Below, in pieces: positions 17,581-26,518 of a DNA stretch of 64,000 bases. The notes beneath the pieces were generated by a model. It was given only the letters and a program-made list of their open reading frames with translations. It ran no database searches and had not been told where the DNA came from. Both the position numbers and the translations under genes were made by a program. Position 1 is the stretch's first letter; each line of letters starts with the position of its first letter. Origin of the DNA: Sulfobacillus thermosulfidooxidans. Lineage in GTDB: Bacteria > Bacillota > Sulfobacillia > Sulfobacillales > Sulfobacillaceae. The stretch is taken from positions 2,728,001 through 2,792,000 of the forward strand of contig NZ_LGRO01000001.1 of NCBI RefSeq assembly GCF_001280565.1, written 5' to 3'.

Positions 17581-17617
17581 CCGTTATTCTGCCTTTCTAC
17601 GCATACGCTTGAAAATT

Positions 17618-18508
17618 TTATGGTACGTCCTGTTCGATCGAACCCACACGGACGCGAATGGCCTTGGGGATGGTTTTTACGGTGACGGGCAAATGACCAA
17701 TCAATTCCCCATCGGCATGGACCCACAACGCTTTGGGTCCTTCGAGGGTCAAGGAGGCGGCGGGAAAGGTTTTCACCACTTTGCGGCTGACATGGCTTCC
17801 CCGAAAAACGCGCGCTAATAACGGAAATACTTGCCAGGGGCTAATCCCTTCAATCCATACGACTTGGAATTCACCGTCGTGCGGATTGGCTTCCGGACAG
17901 ATTTTCATTCCCCCAGCATAATATTGCGTGTTCCCAATGGCAATCATAAAGGTATTTTGCGATCGCGTGGCTTCTTCCAAGGTGACCGTCATCGGTTGTG
18001 GGCGATATCCAAAGGCATTGTATAAAATTCCCCGAATGAACACCCATGTGCCGTTTCCTTGCTTCTTGCGCTGATTGACCCAGCCAGCGACTTCAGCGTC
18101 AAATCCAGCACCGGCCACGGTCAGAAAATACTGGCCATCAATGTGCCCCAAGTCGAACCATTGATGGGGTCCCCTCAAAGCGGTATCTACCATTTCTCCC
18201 AGGGATTTGGGATATCTCAGCATGCGAACAAAATCATTGCCGGTGCCAGCGGGAATAACGCTAAAGATGGCTTTGCCAGAAGGCATCAAACCATTAATCA
18301 CTTCGTGATGAGTTCCGTCGCCTCCTAAAGATACGACCGTCATGTCTTCAATATCTGCAACTTCTTGAGCCAGTTGGGTGGCATGACCCGGGCCCTGTGT
18401 TTCAACAATTTCCACATCGAATTTCTCGAGAAACGGTTTAACACTTTCTAAAACATGAACCGCTCTGCCATTACCGGCTGTGGGATTATATATGATCCGC
18501 GCTGCCAT
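17618..18508 (-). CDS. Diacylglycerol/lipid kinase family protein (YegS/DgkB-like)
   Basis: A 296-residue lipid kinase of the DAGK catalytic family: ARIIYNPTAGNGRA at the start, the nucleotide-binding GGDGT at residues 62-66, and the IPAGTGNDFVRML motif. Family members phosphorylate diacylglycerol or related lipids at the membrane surface, feeding phospholipid turnover. It lies 37 bp upstream of the GH1 gene and 50 bp downstream of the endonuclease IV gene on the same strand, so a three-gene transcript is possible. Confidence 0.85.
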   Translation of the reverse strand: MAARIIYNPTAGNGRAVHVLESVKPFLEKFDVEIVETQGPGHATQLAQEVADIEDMTVVSLGGDGTHHEVINGLMPSGKAIFSVIPAGTGNDFVRMLRYPKSLGEMVDTALRGPHQWFDLGHIDGQYFLTVAGAGFDAEVAGWVNQRKKQGNGTWVFIRGILYNAFGYRPQPMTVTLEEATRSQNTFMIAIGNTQYYAGGMKICPEANPHDGEFQVVWIEGISPWQVFPLLARVFRGSHVSRKVVKTFPAASLTLEGPKALWVHADGELIGHLPVTVKTIPKAIRVRVGSIEQDVP

Positions 18509-18558
18509 ATGTTACGGGATTCCCCCATTAAATGAAGATGCCTGTGTAAATCTTTCGC

Positions 18559-19413
18559 CTATGTCGCCAATGATTGATCACTTCCTAGCAGTTCGCGACA
18601 TGTGCGAATTTCGTCGGCATACTGCGCTTCAGATTCGACAGGGGTTTCCAAAAAAAACGGTATCGCATGGAAGCGGGGTTCGTTTAAAATCGTTTGGATC
18701 ATATTGATCCCCATAAATCCCTGCCCAATTAACTCATGGCGGTCCTTTTTAGCACCAAAGGGCACTTTACTGTCATTTAAGTGAATGGCTTTTAGTCCAT
18801 CCATAAATTCGGGGTGTCGAAATCCTTCAAAATCCCCGATGTTTTCCGAAGAGAGAATGCCTGCCGCAAACGCATGCTGGGTATCCAGGCAAAATCCCAC
18901 TTTGTCTTTAGGAAAGGGATCGGCTATCGCTAATAGTTGTTCAATCGTTGTGCCAATTTCCGATCCTTGTCCCGCGGTATTTTCTAACAAAATCATCACA
19001 TGCTCCGTCTTATTACGCTCTAAGACCTGGGAGAGGGCTTCTTGCATACGGGCAATACCGTAGTTAAGTCCTTTATCCTTGGGTTTGCCGCAATGGACGA
19101 TGACGCCGTAGGATCCTCGCGCTTCCCCAATCACTAAATCTTGGACTAACGCGTCTACAGACAGCTGAAACAGTTCCTCATCCGGAGTTGCCAGGTTAAT
19201 GAGATAGGGGGTATGTCCTACCGTAACCAAGTTCAATTCCTGCATTCGGGTACGTCCTTCTTCAGCATCCACCACATTGAGGGGTTTCGCACCGCGAAAC
19301 CCCCGCGGGTTCTTTGTGAAATATTGAAAACAGGTGGCGCCCAACTTCGGCGCGTTATCCACCGCTTTGACAAATCCTTTGGCTACACTCAAATGGCATC
19401 CTATACGTATCAT
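18559..19413 (-). CDS. nfo: Endonuclease IV (AP endonuclease)
   Basis: A 284-residue AP endonuclease of the EndoIV TIM-barrel family. It starts IRIGCHLSVAKGFVKAVDNA and carries the expected metal-binding landmarks: ILLENTAGQGSEIG (family signature with Glu), GFCLDTQHAFAAG (Asp, His), HLNDSKVPFGAKKDRH (signature 3) and FLETP (Glu) near the end. It cleaves DNA at abasic sites in base-excision repair using three zinc ions. All expected motifs are present. It reads leftward from a divergent 237-bp gap shared with the M14 carboxypeptidase gene. Confidence 0.93.
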   Translation of the reverse strand: MIRIGCHLSVAKGFVKAVDNAPKLGATCFQYFTKNPRGFRGAKPLNVVDAEEGRTRMQELNLVTVGHTPYLINLATPDEELFQLSVDALVQDLVIGEARGSYGVIVHCGKPKDKGLNYGIARMQEALSQVLERNKTEHVMILLENTAGQGSEIGTTIEQLLAIADPFPKDKVGFCLDTQHAFAAGILSSENIGDFEGFRHPEFMDGLKAIHLNDSKVPFGAKKDRHELIGQGFMGINMIQTILNEPRFHAIPFFLETPVESEAQYADEIRTCRELLGSDQSLAT

Positions 19414-19650
19414 TGTTATTTCGCCTCATTCCATCACTATGGTCCATGATGACGAAAATCGGATTTGACGTCAAGCAAAGTGTAAATCCCTGAAAAAATT
19501 AAAGGAATTTTGCTTGTCAAAATCGAACTAACATAGACATTACGCATCATGATGACGGAATTTTACGATGCGCTGGATTATTTGAGGGATCCGTGAAAAT
19601 TCGCCAGTTGTCACAGCGCATATTGAACGAAAAACCAGGAGGCAACACTC

Positions 19651-21336
19651 ATGAGTGCAGCACGTTACTATACCTATGCGTTAATGACAGAAACCCTGCA
19701 ACAGTGGCAAGAACAGTACGGCAGTCTTTTTGCGCTGGAAGCCATCGGGAAAAGCCGGATGGGCCGGGATCTATGGGCCGCCACACTATCATCACCCGTC
19801 AAAGAGGCAAAAAGCAAACCCGCGGTGCTCGTGGATGCCAATATTCATGCTGGTGAAGTGGCTGGGAATGCGGTGGCCATGCACTGGATGGCTACGCTCT
19901 TAGAGAACTACGGAAAATCCCCCGCGGTTACCTGGCTTCTTGATACCCGTACTGTGTATGTGATTCCTCGAATTGCTGTCGATGGTGCGGAAGAATATTT
20001 AACCACCCCGCTTCGGATGCGTTCGAGTCCTCATCTTTATCCGTATTCAGAAGTTTTACCGGGGTGGATATTAGAAGATATTGATGACAACGGGCATATC
20101 TTGACGATACGGATGCCCGCGGATGACGGGGCATTTGCCGTAGATGAGAAAGATCCCCGGATTATGCGCAGGCGTCGCCCTGGTGAATTTGGCGGTCAAT
20201 ATTATCATGTCTTTCCTGAAGGACGGGTGCTGCCTGCGGAGCATCAAGGGAAAGACTTGATGGGAGGTCGCTTAAATCTCACAGTTCCTAATGCCATGGA
20301 TTTTAACCGGAACTTTCCGATCCGCTGGGCCGGAGAAGACAAGCAAAAGGGGGCAGGACCATTTCCCCTATCAGAGCCGGAACTGTATGCTTTAGCCCAA
20401 TTTGTCACCGAGCATCCCAATATTGCAGGATATGCGGCTCTTCATACCTCCGGCGGGGTGATCTTGCGACAGCCGTCTACAGGCCCTGATACCGTGTTGT
20501 CACTGGAAGACCGGGCACTCTTTACCCGGGTGGCTCATGAGGGAGCTCAAGTGAGCGGGTATTTTGCCAAGTCCAATTATGAAACCTTTCATAATGGGCA
20601 CGATGACGTGTTGATGCCGGGGGCGGCGGATGACTGGATGTATGATCATCAAGGTGTCTTAAGTTTCACCGTCGAAATTTGGGATTTGCCTCGTCATGCC
20701 GGGGCACGGGGATATGCCGAATATGGCGTGCAAGGCTTGATGAAATTAACGGATAGCGAAAAAGAAGAGGACATGCGAAAAATTATGGCCTTTATCGATG
20801 AAAAAATTGGGCCGGAAGCATTTTTTGCCTGGACACCTTTTAACCATCCTGATTTAGGTCCTGTAGAAATCGGGGGTATTGATCCGAAATTTGTGATTCA
20901 AAATCCTCCCCTTACGTTTTTGGAGGAAGAATGTGAACGCGTCGGACGTTTTCTCACCACGTTGGGATTAACCACGCCTCAATTGGCGGTTTCGAAATTG
21001 ACGGTTGAGAAAACCGGGAACGAGATCTTCCGAATTGTTGCCTTAGTGACGAACCAAGGCTTTTTACCGACTTCAAGCACGCAAAAAGGGCGCACGATGA
21101 AACGTAACCGGGGACTTACAGCACGTCTTGACGGGGACTATCAAATGATTGCGGGGCAGTCGCCCCAATATTTAGGGCATTTAAGCGGGTATGGCAGTTT
21201 AGATGCGGGAGAACCGCCAGCATCCAATAGGGTCCAACTGGAATGGGTCATCCAAGCGAGGCCCCACAGTACTTTGACGCTCACGGTGAGTACGCCTAAG
21301 GCTGGTCAAGTCACGGTGCCTGTGGTTTTAGAATAA
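19651..21336 (+). CDS. Zinc carboxypeptidase, M14 family
   Basis: A 561-residue M14 metallocarboxypeptidase-like protein. The zinc signature HxxE is present as NIHAGE (H66, E69); AALHTSGG supplies the third ligand His, NRNFP the substrate-binding Asn-Arg, and TVEIWDLP the catalytic Glu. No signal peptide is seen, so it is probably intracellular. The extra ~180 C-terminal residues look beta-rich and hold no recognised motif. It likely trims peptides during amino-acid scavenging. The aminotransferase gene starts 23 bp downstream, suggesting a shared transcript. Confidence 0.85.
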   Translation: MSAARYYTYALMTETLQQWQEQYGSLFALEAIGKSRMGRDLWAATLSSPVKEAKSKPAVLVDANIHAGEVAGNAVAMHWMATLLENYGKSPAVTWLLDTRTVYVIPRIAVDGAEEYLTTPLRMRSSPHLYPYSEVLPGWILEDIDDNGHILTIRMPADDGAFAVDEKDPRIMRRRRPGEFGGQYYHVFPEGRVLPAEHQGKDLMGGRLNLTVPNAMDFNRNFPIRWAGEDKQKGAGPFPLSEPELYALAQFVTEHPNIAGYAALHTSGGVILRQPSTGPDTVLSLEDRALFTRVAHEGAQVSGYFAKSNYETFHNGHDDVLMPGAADDWMYDHQGVLSFTVEIWDLPRHAGARGYAEYGVQGLMKLTDSEKEEDMRKIMAFIDEKIGPEAFFAWTPFNHPDLGPVEIGGIDPKFVIQNPPLTFLEEECERVGRFLTTLGLTTPQLAVSKLTVEKTGNEIFRIVALVTNQGFLPTSSTQKGRTMKRNRGLTARLDGDYQMIAGQSPQYLGHLSGYGSLDAGEPPASNRVQLEWVIQARPHSTLTLTVSTPKAGQVTVPVVLE

Positions 21337-21359
21337 CGAGTAGGGAACGGAGGATTAGC

Positions 21360-22514
21360 GTGTTTGGATATGACTTGCGATTATTGATTCCCGCGGCGTT
21401 ACGACAAACCTATTTGAATACCGCAACGCTCGGCCCGACTCCCACACCGGCTTCCGCCGCGGCTTGTGCGGCCGAATTGGAATGGGAAGAAATCGGTCCT
21501 GGACATGTTCCCTACTATTTAGAAGCGCGAGAAAAAGCGCGTCAGTTTGCCAAGCGGATTGAGCACTATATGCCTAGAGGCACGGTCAGTCTGGTGGAAA
21601 ACAATAGTGAAGCCATTTTGCGAGTGATGTGGGGATTACCATGGGAGAGAGGGGACGAAGTCATTACCACCGATCACGAACATCCTGCCATGCTTTTCAG
21701 TTTATCCTCATTGATACGCCGATTTGGGATTAAGGTCAAAGTGATGACGGTAGACAGTGCTCTATCGCTTCAAGACCAGTTACAACGCCTCATCACGCCT
21801 AAGACCCGGCTTGTGGCCATAAGTCATGTTTCCTATTTAACGGGATGGCAACTTCCGGTAGAAAAGCTGGCGCCGATTATTCATCGTTACCCGCGTACAC
21901 GGTTTTTGGTGGACGGAGCTCAGGCCTTAGGAAATATTTTGATAAATCCTTTTAATACCGGAGCAGATTTCTATGTGTTTTGTGGACATAAATGGATGAT
22001 GGCGCCACCAGGATGGGCGGGATTATGGGTTCGGACCACCCGCTTGGGGGAATTAGCCACCATGTGGCCTATTGATGATCATGTATTTAATCCCAAAGAT
22101 TTGGAGCATGGAGTCTGGCCTCTAGATTTGGATAACGGCCAAGGACTTGAGTTTGGCAGTCGGGCATGGCCCCGGGTTGTCGGATGGTCTATAACTTGGG
22201 ACTATTTTGAAGAAGAGGGATTTGCCCATCAAAGCCGCTACCAATTAGGATTGGCGCAACAGCTGGTGCAAGCCGTTGGCCATCTTGATGCGTTTGAGGT
22301 GGTCATGCCCCCCCAAAATGATTATCGTCTGACAGCGTTAGTTACCTTACGATCTAAAAAATTTGGGACCTACTTGGCTGAAAAATTATGGGATCATAAT
22401 ATTGTCGTGAAAGCGGTGCCCGATTACCAAGGGATTCGGGTGGCATTGGGTTTATTTAATGTTCCTGACGATGTTAATCAATTAGTTAGTCATTTGGAGG
22501 ACCTGTCTGAATAA
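21360..22514 (+). CDS. Class V aminotransferase (cysteine desulfurase-like fold)
   Basis: A 384-residue PLP enzyme of the class V (NifS/isopenicillin epimerase-like) group. The PLP lysine is K211 in FCGHKWMMAPPG, the ring-stacking region is TTDHEHPAM, and the cofactor-binding Asp is in VDGAQALG. There is no NifS-type catalytic Cys loop, so a transaminase, epimerase or lyase role is more likely than cysteine desulfurase. GTG at 21360 follows CGGAGGATT. It follows the M14 peptidase closely, consistent with peptide or amino-acid catabolism. Confidence 0.8.
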   Translation: MFGYDLRLLIPAALRQTYLNTATLGPTPTPASAAACAAELEWEEIGPGHVPYYLEAREKARQFAKRIEHYMPRGTVSLVENNSEAILRVMWGLPWERGDEVITTDHEHPAMLFSLSSLIRRFGIKVKVMTVDSALSLQDQLQRLITPKTRLVAISHVSYLTGWQLPVEKLAPIIHRYPRTRFLVDGAQALGNILINPFNTGADFYVFCGHKWMMAPPGWAGLWVRTTRLGELATMWPIDDHVFNPKDLEHGVWPLDLDNGQGLEFGSRAWPRVVGWSITWDYFEEEGFAHQSRYQLGLAQQLVQAVGHLDAFEVVMPPQNDYRLTALVTLRSKKFGTYLAEKLWDHNIVVKAVPDYQGIRVALGLFNVPDDVNQLVSHLEDLSE

Positions 22515-22522
22515 CAGATCCT

Positions 22523-22903
22523 TTAGGAATTCGATAATGGTGGAGGATTGTCCATATCCAGGGTGGTGTCTTTGAGAACAGCCATCCTGTCGTGGATAAG
22601 CCATGCCAAATCCGGATCGAGCTTTTCGGGATCGATAGACCCTTCATAAGCATACCAGAGCGTGTGCCATTTATCTGCAATCCCTGGTTGAGCGAGAATA
22701 TACTGGCGAAACTCCGGCTGGGACAAAAATCGAGCGATGGTATCAAAGGCTAGCGGCGCATGGGCTGTGAGTAACGGCTCACAAATGGCTTCTAGCCAGC
22801 GTTTCAACGAAGGCGTGCTTCGTTCCGGATATAACAGATCAATCAGATCAATGACAGCTTTGACACCACTTTGAGGGTCGCCTGTACTTGGACCAAAGCC
22901 CAT
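22523..22903 (-). CDS. Hypothetical protein
   Basis: A 126-residue soluble protein with helical character (VKAVIDLIDLLYPER, AFDTIARFLSQPEFR) and a disordered Pro/Asn/Ser tail. No family is recognised. ATG at 22903 is preferred because AAGGAGGAAATC stands directly before it; the frame runs to 22942 without a binding site. It is divergent from the EcsC-like gene and shares an 85-bp promoter region. Its 3' end nearly abuts the convergent aminotransferase gene. Confidence 0.6.
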   Translation of the reverse strand: MGFGPSTGDPQSGVKAVIDLIDLLYPERSTPSLKRWLEAICEPLLTAHAPLAFDTIARFLSQPEFRQYILAQPGIADKWHTLWYAYEGSIDPEKLDPDLAWLIHDRMAVLKDTTLDMDNPPPLSNS

Positions 22904-22988
22904 GATTTCCTCCTTTTCGTTTTGCCTTGAGCATATTTTCACCTTTCAAATCCTCTACCCGTATCGTAACACGAAAAGGGGGATCGCT

Positions 22989-23555
22989 ATGCCTGCACAT
23001 TTTTTGGAATGGGAGCTTATTGCCCAAAATCCACAAGGCTATCGAGATAAGATGGTTGCTACCGCCGTCCGGTGGTCTCATCCCCAGGAATTGTGGAAAT
23101 TTTATGAGCAAGCGGGATATCCTGTAAAACATGTCGAGGATGTGCGCTGCATTCCCTTAACCTTACGAGAAGCGTGTGCAAGTCATTTACGCCAGCATTA
23201 CCGGTGGTGCATTACCGCAGAAATGGGAATGAGTACCCTAAGCGGCCCTTTGGCTCCCGTTATTGGCATTCCTATTTTGACGGTGATTTTATTTAAGTGG
23301 AGTATCGATATGGGATGGATCTATGGGCATGACTTGGAGCGTTTATCCATCCAAAAATGGATTGCGGCGCGGGTGATAAGGCATGTCAATCAGGTAATTT
23401 GGGAAGGACAAAGTTCCCTTAGGCCCTGGTCATGGCAGCGGGGAGTGCGTATCGCTGGCCATCTCCTATTGATGGGATGGGGCCAGGAACTTAAATGGGC
23501 GGATAAGGTGATGGCCAAAATCCGTTCCGAATTGCGCGCTGCCGCGAGAGGCTGA
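22989..23555 (+). CDS. EcsC-like protein (tentative)
   Basis: A 188-residue protein with one central hydrophobic stretch (LSGPLAPVIGIPILTVILFKWSI) followed by GYGHDL-like text (WIYGHDLERLS). This recalls EcsC-family proteins, where a glycine-rich hydrophobic pair precedes Y-G-(Y/F)-D; the assignment is weak. ATG at 22989 follows AAAGGGGGATC. It may associate with the membrane. No function is proposed. Confidence 0.55.
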   Translation: MPAHFLEWELIAQNPQGYRDKMVATAVRWSHPQELWKFYEQAGYPVKHVEDVRCIPLTLREACASHLRQHYRWCITAEMGMSTLSGPLAPVIGIPILTVILFKWSIDMGWIYGHDLERLSIQKWIAARVIRHVNQVIWEGQSSLRPWSWQRGVRIAGHLLLMGWGQELKWADKVMAKIRSELRAAARG

Positions 23556-23717
23556 ATCCTTTCATGGGCGCTATTTGCTCTGTATGCACTTCATGGAGCT
23601 AAAGAAACCATTCACTGTTAATTTCCCGCCATTCGCGGAAAGAGCATAGCCGCCTGAAGACTTGAGGCACAAAATAAAACTACAGCCAACGGACTTCAGA
23701 TTTAGGAGGTGCTCGAT

Positions 23718-23804
23718 ATGGAAGAAGAAACACGCCAAGACACCGAAGAGAAATTGGAAGAATGGTTTGACGTGATGCGTGAATGGTTTGATGTAACCGA
23801 ATAA
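23718..23804 (+). CDS. 28-residue acidic microprotein
   Basis: A short ORF with an excellent site (TAGGAGG, 8 bases before ATG) and its own terminator 15 bp after the stop. The product is MEEETRQDTEEKLEEWFDVM continuing REWFDVTE: strongly acidic, with the segment EWFDV repeated seven residues apart, so it could form an amphipathic helix. The RBS-ORF-terminator unit makes it a convincing gene even though it is very short. No homologue is recognised; a small regulator or protein-binding peptide is possible but unproven. Confidence 0.7.
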   Translation: MEEETRQDTEEKLEEWFDVMREWFDVTE

Positions 23805-23818
23805 CCTGGCTTCCATAA

Positions 23819-23852
23819 CGAAGCAGCTCCCCGCCACCACGGAGCTGCTTCG
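23819..23852 (+). terminator. Intrinsic terminator after the acidic microprotein
   Basis: A perfect 12-bp inverted repeat (23819-23830 against 23841-23852) with a 10-base loop, followed by TTGTGTTG. It begins 15 bp after the microprotein stop codon. Confidence 0.75.
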
Positions 23853-23957
23853 TTGTGTTGTGGGTTCATTGAGACGAAATAACACAGGACATGGTGTCAT
23901 GTCACCGTCTTATCCATGGTGTGCTAAAATTAGAAGTTATTGGGGGGTGTTTGAAAA

Positions 23958-24554
23958 ATGGAAGAATTTATTGCGAAAACTTCAGATGGAGCAGAAATTG
24001 AAACATATTTTCTCCCCGGAGGGCCCTTGGCCGTTATTTTATGTCATGGCAAGGCGTTTGACCGGGACAGTTTTGTCGAATATGGACAAACCTTGCAAGA
24101 AGAAGGCTACACCGTCGCTATTCCTAATTTTCGAGGTTACGGTCGTTCGACCGTGGGTCAAGAGGGCGTCGATGCTATTGAATATGATGTCATTGCCGTA
24201 GCCAAAGAACTTGAAGCCAAAGGGCATCCGGCCGTGGCTTTAGGAGCTTCTCGTGGCGGCGGCGGTGTCCTTCGCGCCGTTGCATTAAATCCGAATCAAT
24301 TTCGCGCAGTCATTACCTGGTCCACGGTGGCGGTATCCGATGAGGTCGCTAGCCGGCTAGGCAATATTCCCAAATTGTTTATCGTTAGTGAGAGCGAAAT
24401 GATGCACGATCAAACTTTGGCGGTATACCGGGAAGCACCCGAACCCAAAATGCTCAAGCAGATCCCAGGCGGCCGTCACGCTCAAAAAATTTGGCAAGGC
24501 CCTGATCGCGATCTCATTGAACAATACGTCCGTGAATTTTTGAAAGCATTATAA
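23958..24554 (+). CDS. Alpha/beta hydrolase (dienelactone hydrolase-like)
   Basis: A 198-residue alpha/beta hydrolase: oxyanion region LCHGKAFDR, FRGYGRS after strand 4, the nucleophile elbow GASRG (Ser), Asp/Glu region FIVSESE and catalytic His in GGRHAQ. The small size without a cap domain fits dienelactone-hydrolase-like esterases. It is cytoplasmic; substrate unknown. ATG at 23958 follows TTGGGGGG. A hairpin terminator at 24596-24640 separates it from the convergent O-antigen-ligase-like gene. Confidence 0.8.
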   Translation: MEEFIAKTSDGAEIETYFLPGGPLAVILCHGKAFDRDSFVEYGQTLQEEGYTVAIPNFRGYGRSTVGQEGVDAIEYDVIAVAKELEAKGHPAVALGASRGGGGVLRAVALNPNQFRAVITWSTVAVSDEVASRLGNIPKLFIVSESEMMHDQTLAVYREAPEPKMLKQIPGGRHAQKIWQGPDRDLIEQYVREFLKAL

Positions 24555-24595
24555 GGACATGACGACAAATATTATGACATCTTGGGATTACGACA

Positions 24596-24640
24596 AGAAA
24601 GAGAAGAGCCATCTTTATTATTGGTGATTCTTCTCTTTCT
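24596..24640. terminator. Bidirectional terminator
   Basis: AGAAAGAGAAGA (24596-24607) is perfectly complementary to TCTTCTCTTTCT (24629-24640), with a 21-base loop. It lies between convergent genes (alpha/beta hydrolase and O-antigen-ligase-like) and can serve both. Confidence 0.6.
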
Positions 24641-24644
24641 CATT

Positions 24645-26003
24645 TTAATGCGGGCGGTTTGGGAAATTTGAACGGGATGATTTGGGCGAAAACATGGTTC
24701 CTTGATACATGGCCATAATGGCTATGCCATAGACGATCCACATAATATTGAAGCCAATCATCACACTAGAGGGCGACACAGATCCAACCAAAAAACCGAT
24801 TAACGAAATAAATCCTGCCCAAGAGAAATAGCGCATTACCGGATCAGGATGTTGGCGCAAGCGGTAAAGGCCCCGTAAAAGCAGCGTATAAAAAACGACA
24901 TAAAGCCCGATTCCTAACCAGCCGAAATCCATCGCGATTTCTAACCACATGTTATGGGCGTCGATGACACCATACGTGTTAAAGGGACTTTTGTGATGAA
25001 CATAATATAAATAATACCGCTCAGCACCCCGAGGACCTAAACCCCAAGGGTGATGCAATAAGGCGTGATATCCGCTTTCCAATAACGCCAGACGGATTTG
25101 TAAGGAACCCGGTCCCTTGGTTGGCGTCACTTTATGGATGGTCGGATGGAATAAATGGGCGAGGTGACGGAACTTCTCGAGCGCAAATGGCAATTTGTCT
25201 TGCATAGGAAGATGCGTGACATACCACAAGCCGGCAGCGAATATTGCGAGCAAAACGCCTAGACTGACAATCGCATAGGGTTTGTACCGGCGCGGTAAAA
25301 TGATAACAAGACCGAAAAATTCCATGAATAATGCGAGTTCTCCGCCCCGGCTTCCCGTCTTATAAAGGACGTAGAGCCCTGCTAAAGCCATGACGATACT
25401 CAAAAAAATGGATCGGGCTGAGGGTTTTAATATAAATAGAAAGAGAATGAAGGGAAACATCAGCGCTAACGCTGCCCCCAGGTGGTTTGGCCCATAAAAA
25501 AAGGCGGTGGGAATCGGTTGGGGATGTATCCCTCCTTCACTAGAGTGTCCCAAATGATGTGCTGTGCGAATTTCCCAGAAACTGACGATTAAGGTCACGA
25601 CATAATAAATCAGTAAACTGCTGATGGTCGTCAAACGCGAAAAGGTGGGGAAACGCGCGAGATACCAAAAACTTAAAATCAGCAAGACGCCGGCGATTTG
25701 TTCCCAGGTGTAATACAGATAATAATACGTGTGTGGACTGAATGCGAGAAAAGTGATGAGCACCCACATGAGCCAGAGAGTAATGATTCCCAGTGGCCAG
25801 ATGGTGCGATAATCTTTATACCGGGTAATGGTATAGATGGTGATGATTGGCAGCGGAATGAAAAGAAGACGTTGCAACAAGGATACAAGGGAATGACCAT
25901 GAAAGCCCGGAACAACTAGGTAACCTTCAAAGGGGGCACTAAGAATGTACAGCGCGATAAGAATTAGCCAGATCCAGTGTAGAGATTTATTTTGCGCGAG
26001 CAA
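24645..26003 (-). CDS. O-antigen ligase/polymerase-like membrane protein
   Basis: A ~452-residue protein with about ten to twelve hydrophobic helices and a large extracytoplasmic loop (FALEKFRHLAHLFHPTIHKV, then HALLHHPWGLGPRGAERYY). This is the Wzy/WaaL (O-antigen ligase domain) pattern, including the TGSRGG motif after a helix. It would join or polymerise lipid-linked polysaccharide at the outer face of the membrane. The frame opens at 26051 (GTG, no binding site). TTG at 26003 is preceded by TAGGAGGG with 9-base spacing and gives a natural start to helix 1, so I chose it. Confidence 0.75.
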   Translation of the reverse strand: MLAQNKSLHWIWLILIALYILSAPFEGYLVVPGFHGHSLVSLLQRLLFIPLPIITIYTITRYKDYRTIWPLGIITLWLMWVLITFLAFSPHTYYYLYYTWEQIAGVLLILSFWYLARFPTFSRLTTISSLLIYYVVTLIVSFWEIRTAHHLGHSSEGGIHPQPIPTAFFYGPNHLGAALALMFPFILFLFILKPSARSIFLSIVMALAGLYVLYKTGSRGGELALFMEFFGLVIILPRRYKPYAIVSLGVLLAIFAAGLWYVTHLPMQDKLPFALEKFRHLAHLFHPTIHKVTPTKGPGSLQIRLALLESGYHALLHHPWGLGPRGAERYYLYYVHHKSPFNTYGVIDAHNMWLEIAMDFGWLGIGLYVVFYTLLLRGLYRLRQHPDPVMRYFSWAGFISLIGFLVGSVSPSSVMIGFNIMWIVYGIAIMAMYQGTMFSPKSSRSNFPNRPH

Positions 26004-26245
26004 TAAACCAAACCCTCCTACCATCGACAGCCATTTAAACCTATGACACACAAAAGCAACGTCTCAAAACTTCGCTCGTTTTGCCATAAAACCATGAAAC
26101 TACACAAATCGCCTTAATACAACAATCAAAACGTGGAGAGAGTTTGTGCCGTGTGAGAATTTTCTTTTTCTGTCCCGTGGCTTCTTCAAAAAATCCCGTG
26201 GGAATAGGATAAAATATCGGTTGCGGCGCCGACGTATGATCCCAT

Positions 26246-26279
26246 AAAAAAGCCGAGTCATCCTCTTATGGGACTCGGC
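26246..26279 (-). terminator. Terminator for the minus-strand microprotein operon
   Basis: On the minus strand GCCGAGTC and GACTCGGC (26272-26279 with 26252-26259) form an 8-bp stem with a 12-base loop, followed by six T (26251-26246). It lies just downstream of the 28-residue membrane microprotein. Confidence 0.75.
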
Positions 26280-26320
26280 CAAGATTCGGAGCCAGGGTAA
26301 CCGGGAAATCCAGCAGTGTT

Positions 26321-26407
26321 TTAAGGTTCTTCTTTGTGGTCAGCCATGAAGCGGATGCCAATGAGTAAAGAAATCACCATGGCAATCCCGCCTAATATCC
26401 ATAACAT
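26321..26407 (-). CDS. 28-residue single-helix membrane microprotein
   Basis: The ORF starts ATG at 26407 after GGGAGGGT and encodes a single hydrophobic helix (MLWILGGIAMVISLLIGIRF) with a short charged cytoplasmic-type tail ADHKEEP. A terminator follows at 26246-26279, and the RpiR-like regulator lies 111 bp upstream on the same strand, so both may be one transcript. Size and layout resemble small accessory subunits of transporters or oxidases, but no family is recognised. Confidence 0.6.
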   Translation of the reverse strand: MLWILGGIAMVISLLIGIRFMADHKEEP

Positions 26408-26518
26408 AATCGTACCCTCCCGATTAGATTGTTCTCATCATACCCAGTTTTTACGCAAAAATCAAAGCCAGTTGGAGGAAATCTTCCGGTCGCCCGTAAT
26501 GTGATGAGGGCATATTTT

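Noticed and set aside
26160-26205. TCCCGTGG repeated twice in the gap after the O-antigen-ligase-like gene
   Set aside because: Only two direct copies of 8 bases; no symmetric structure or gene context to support a function.
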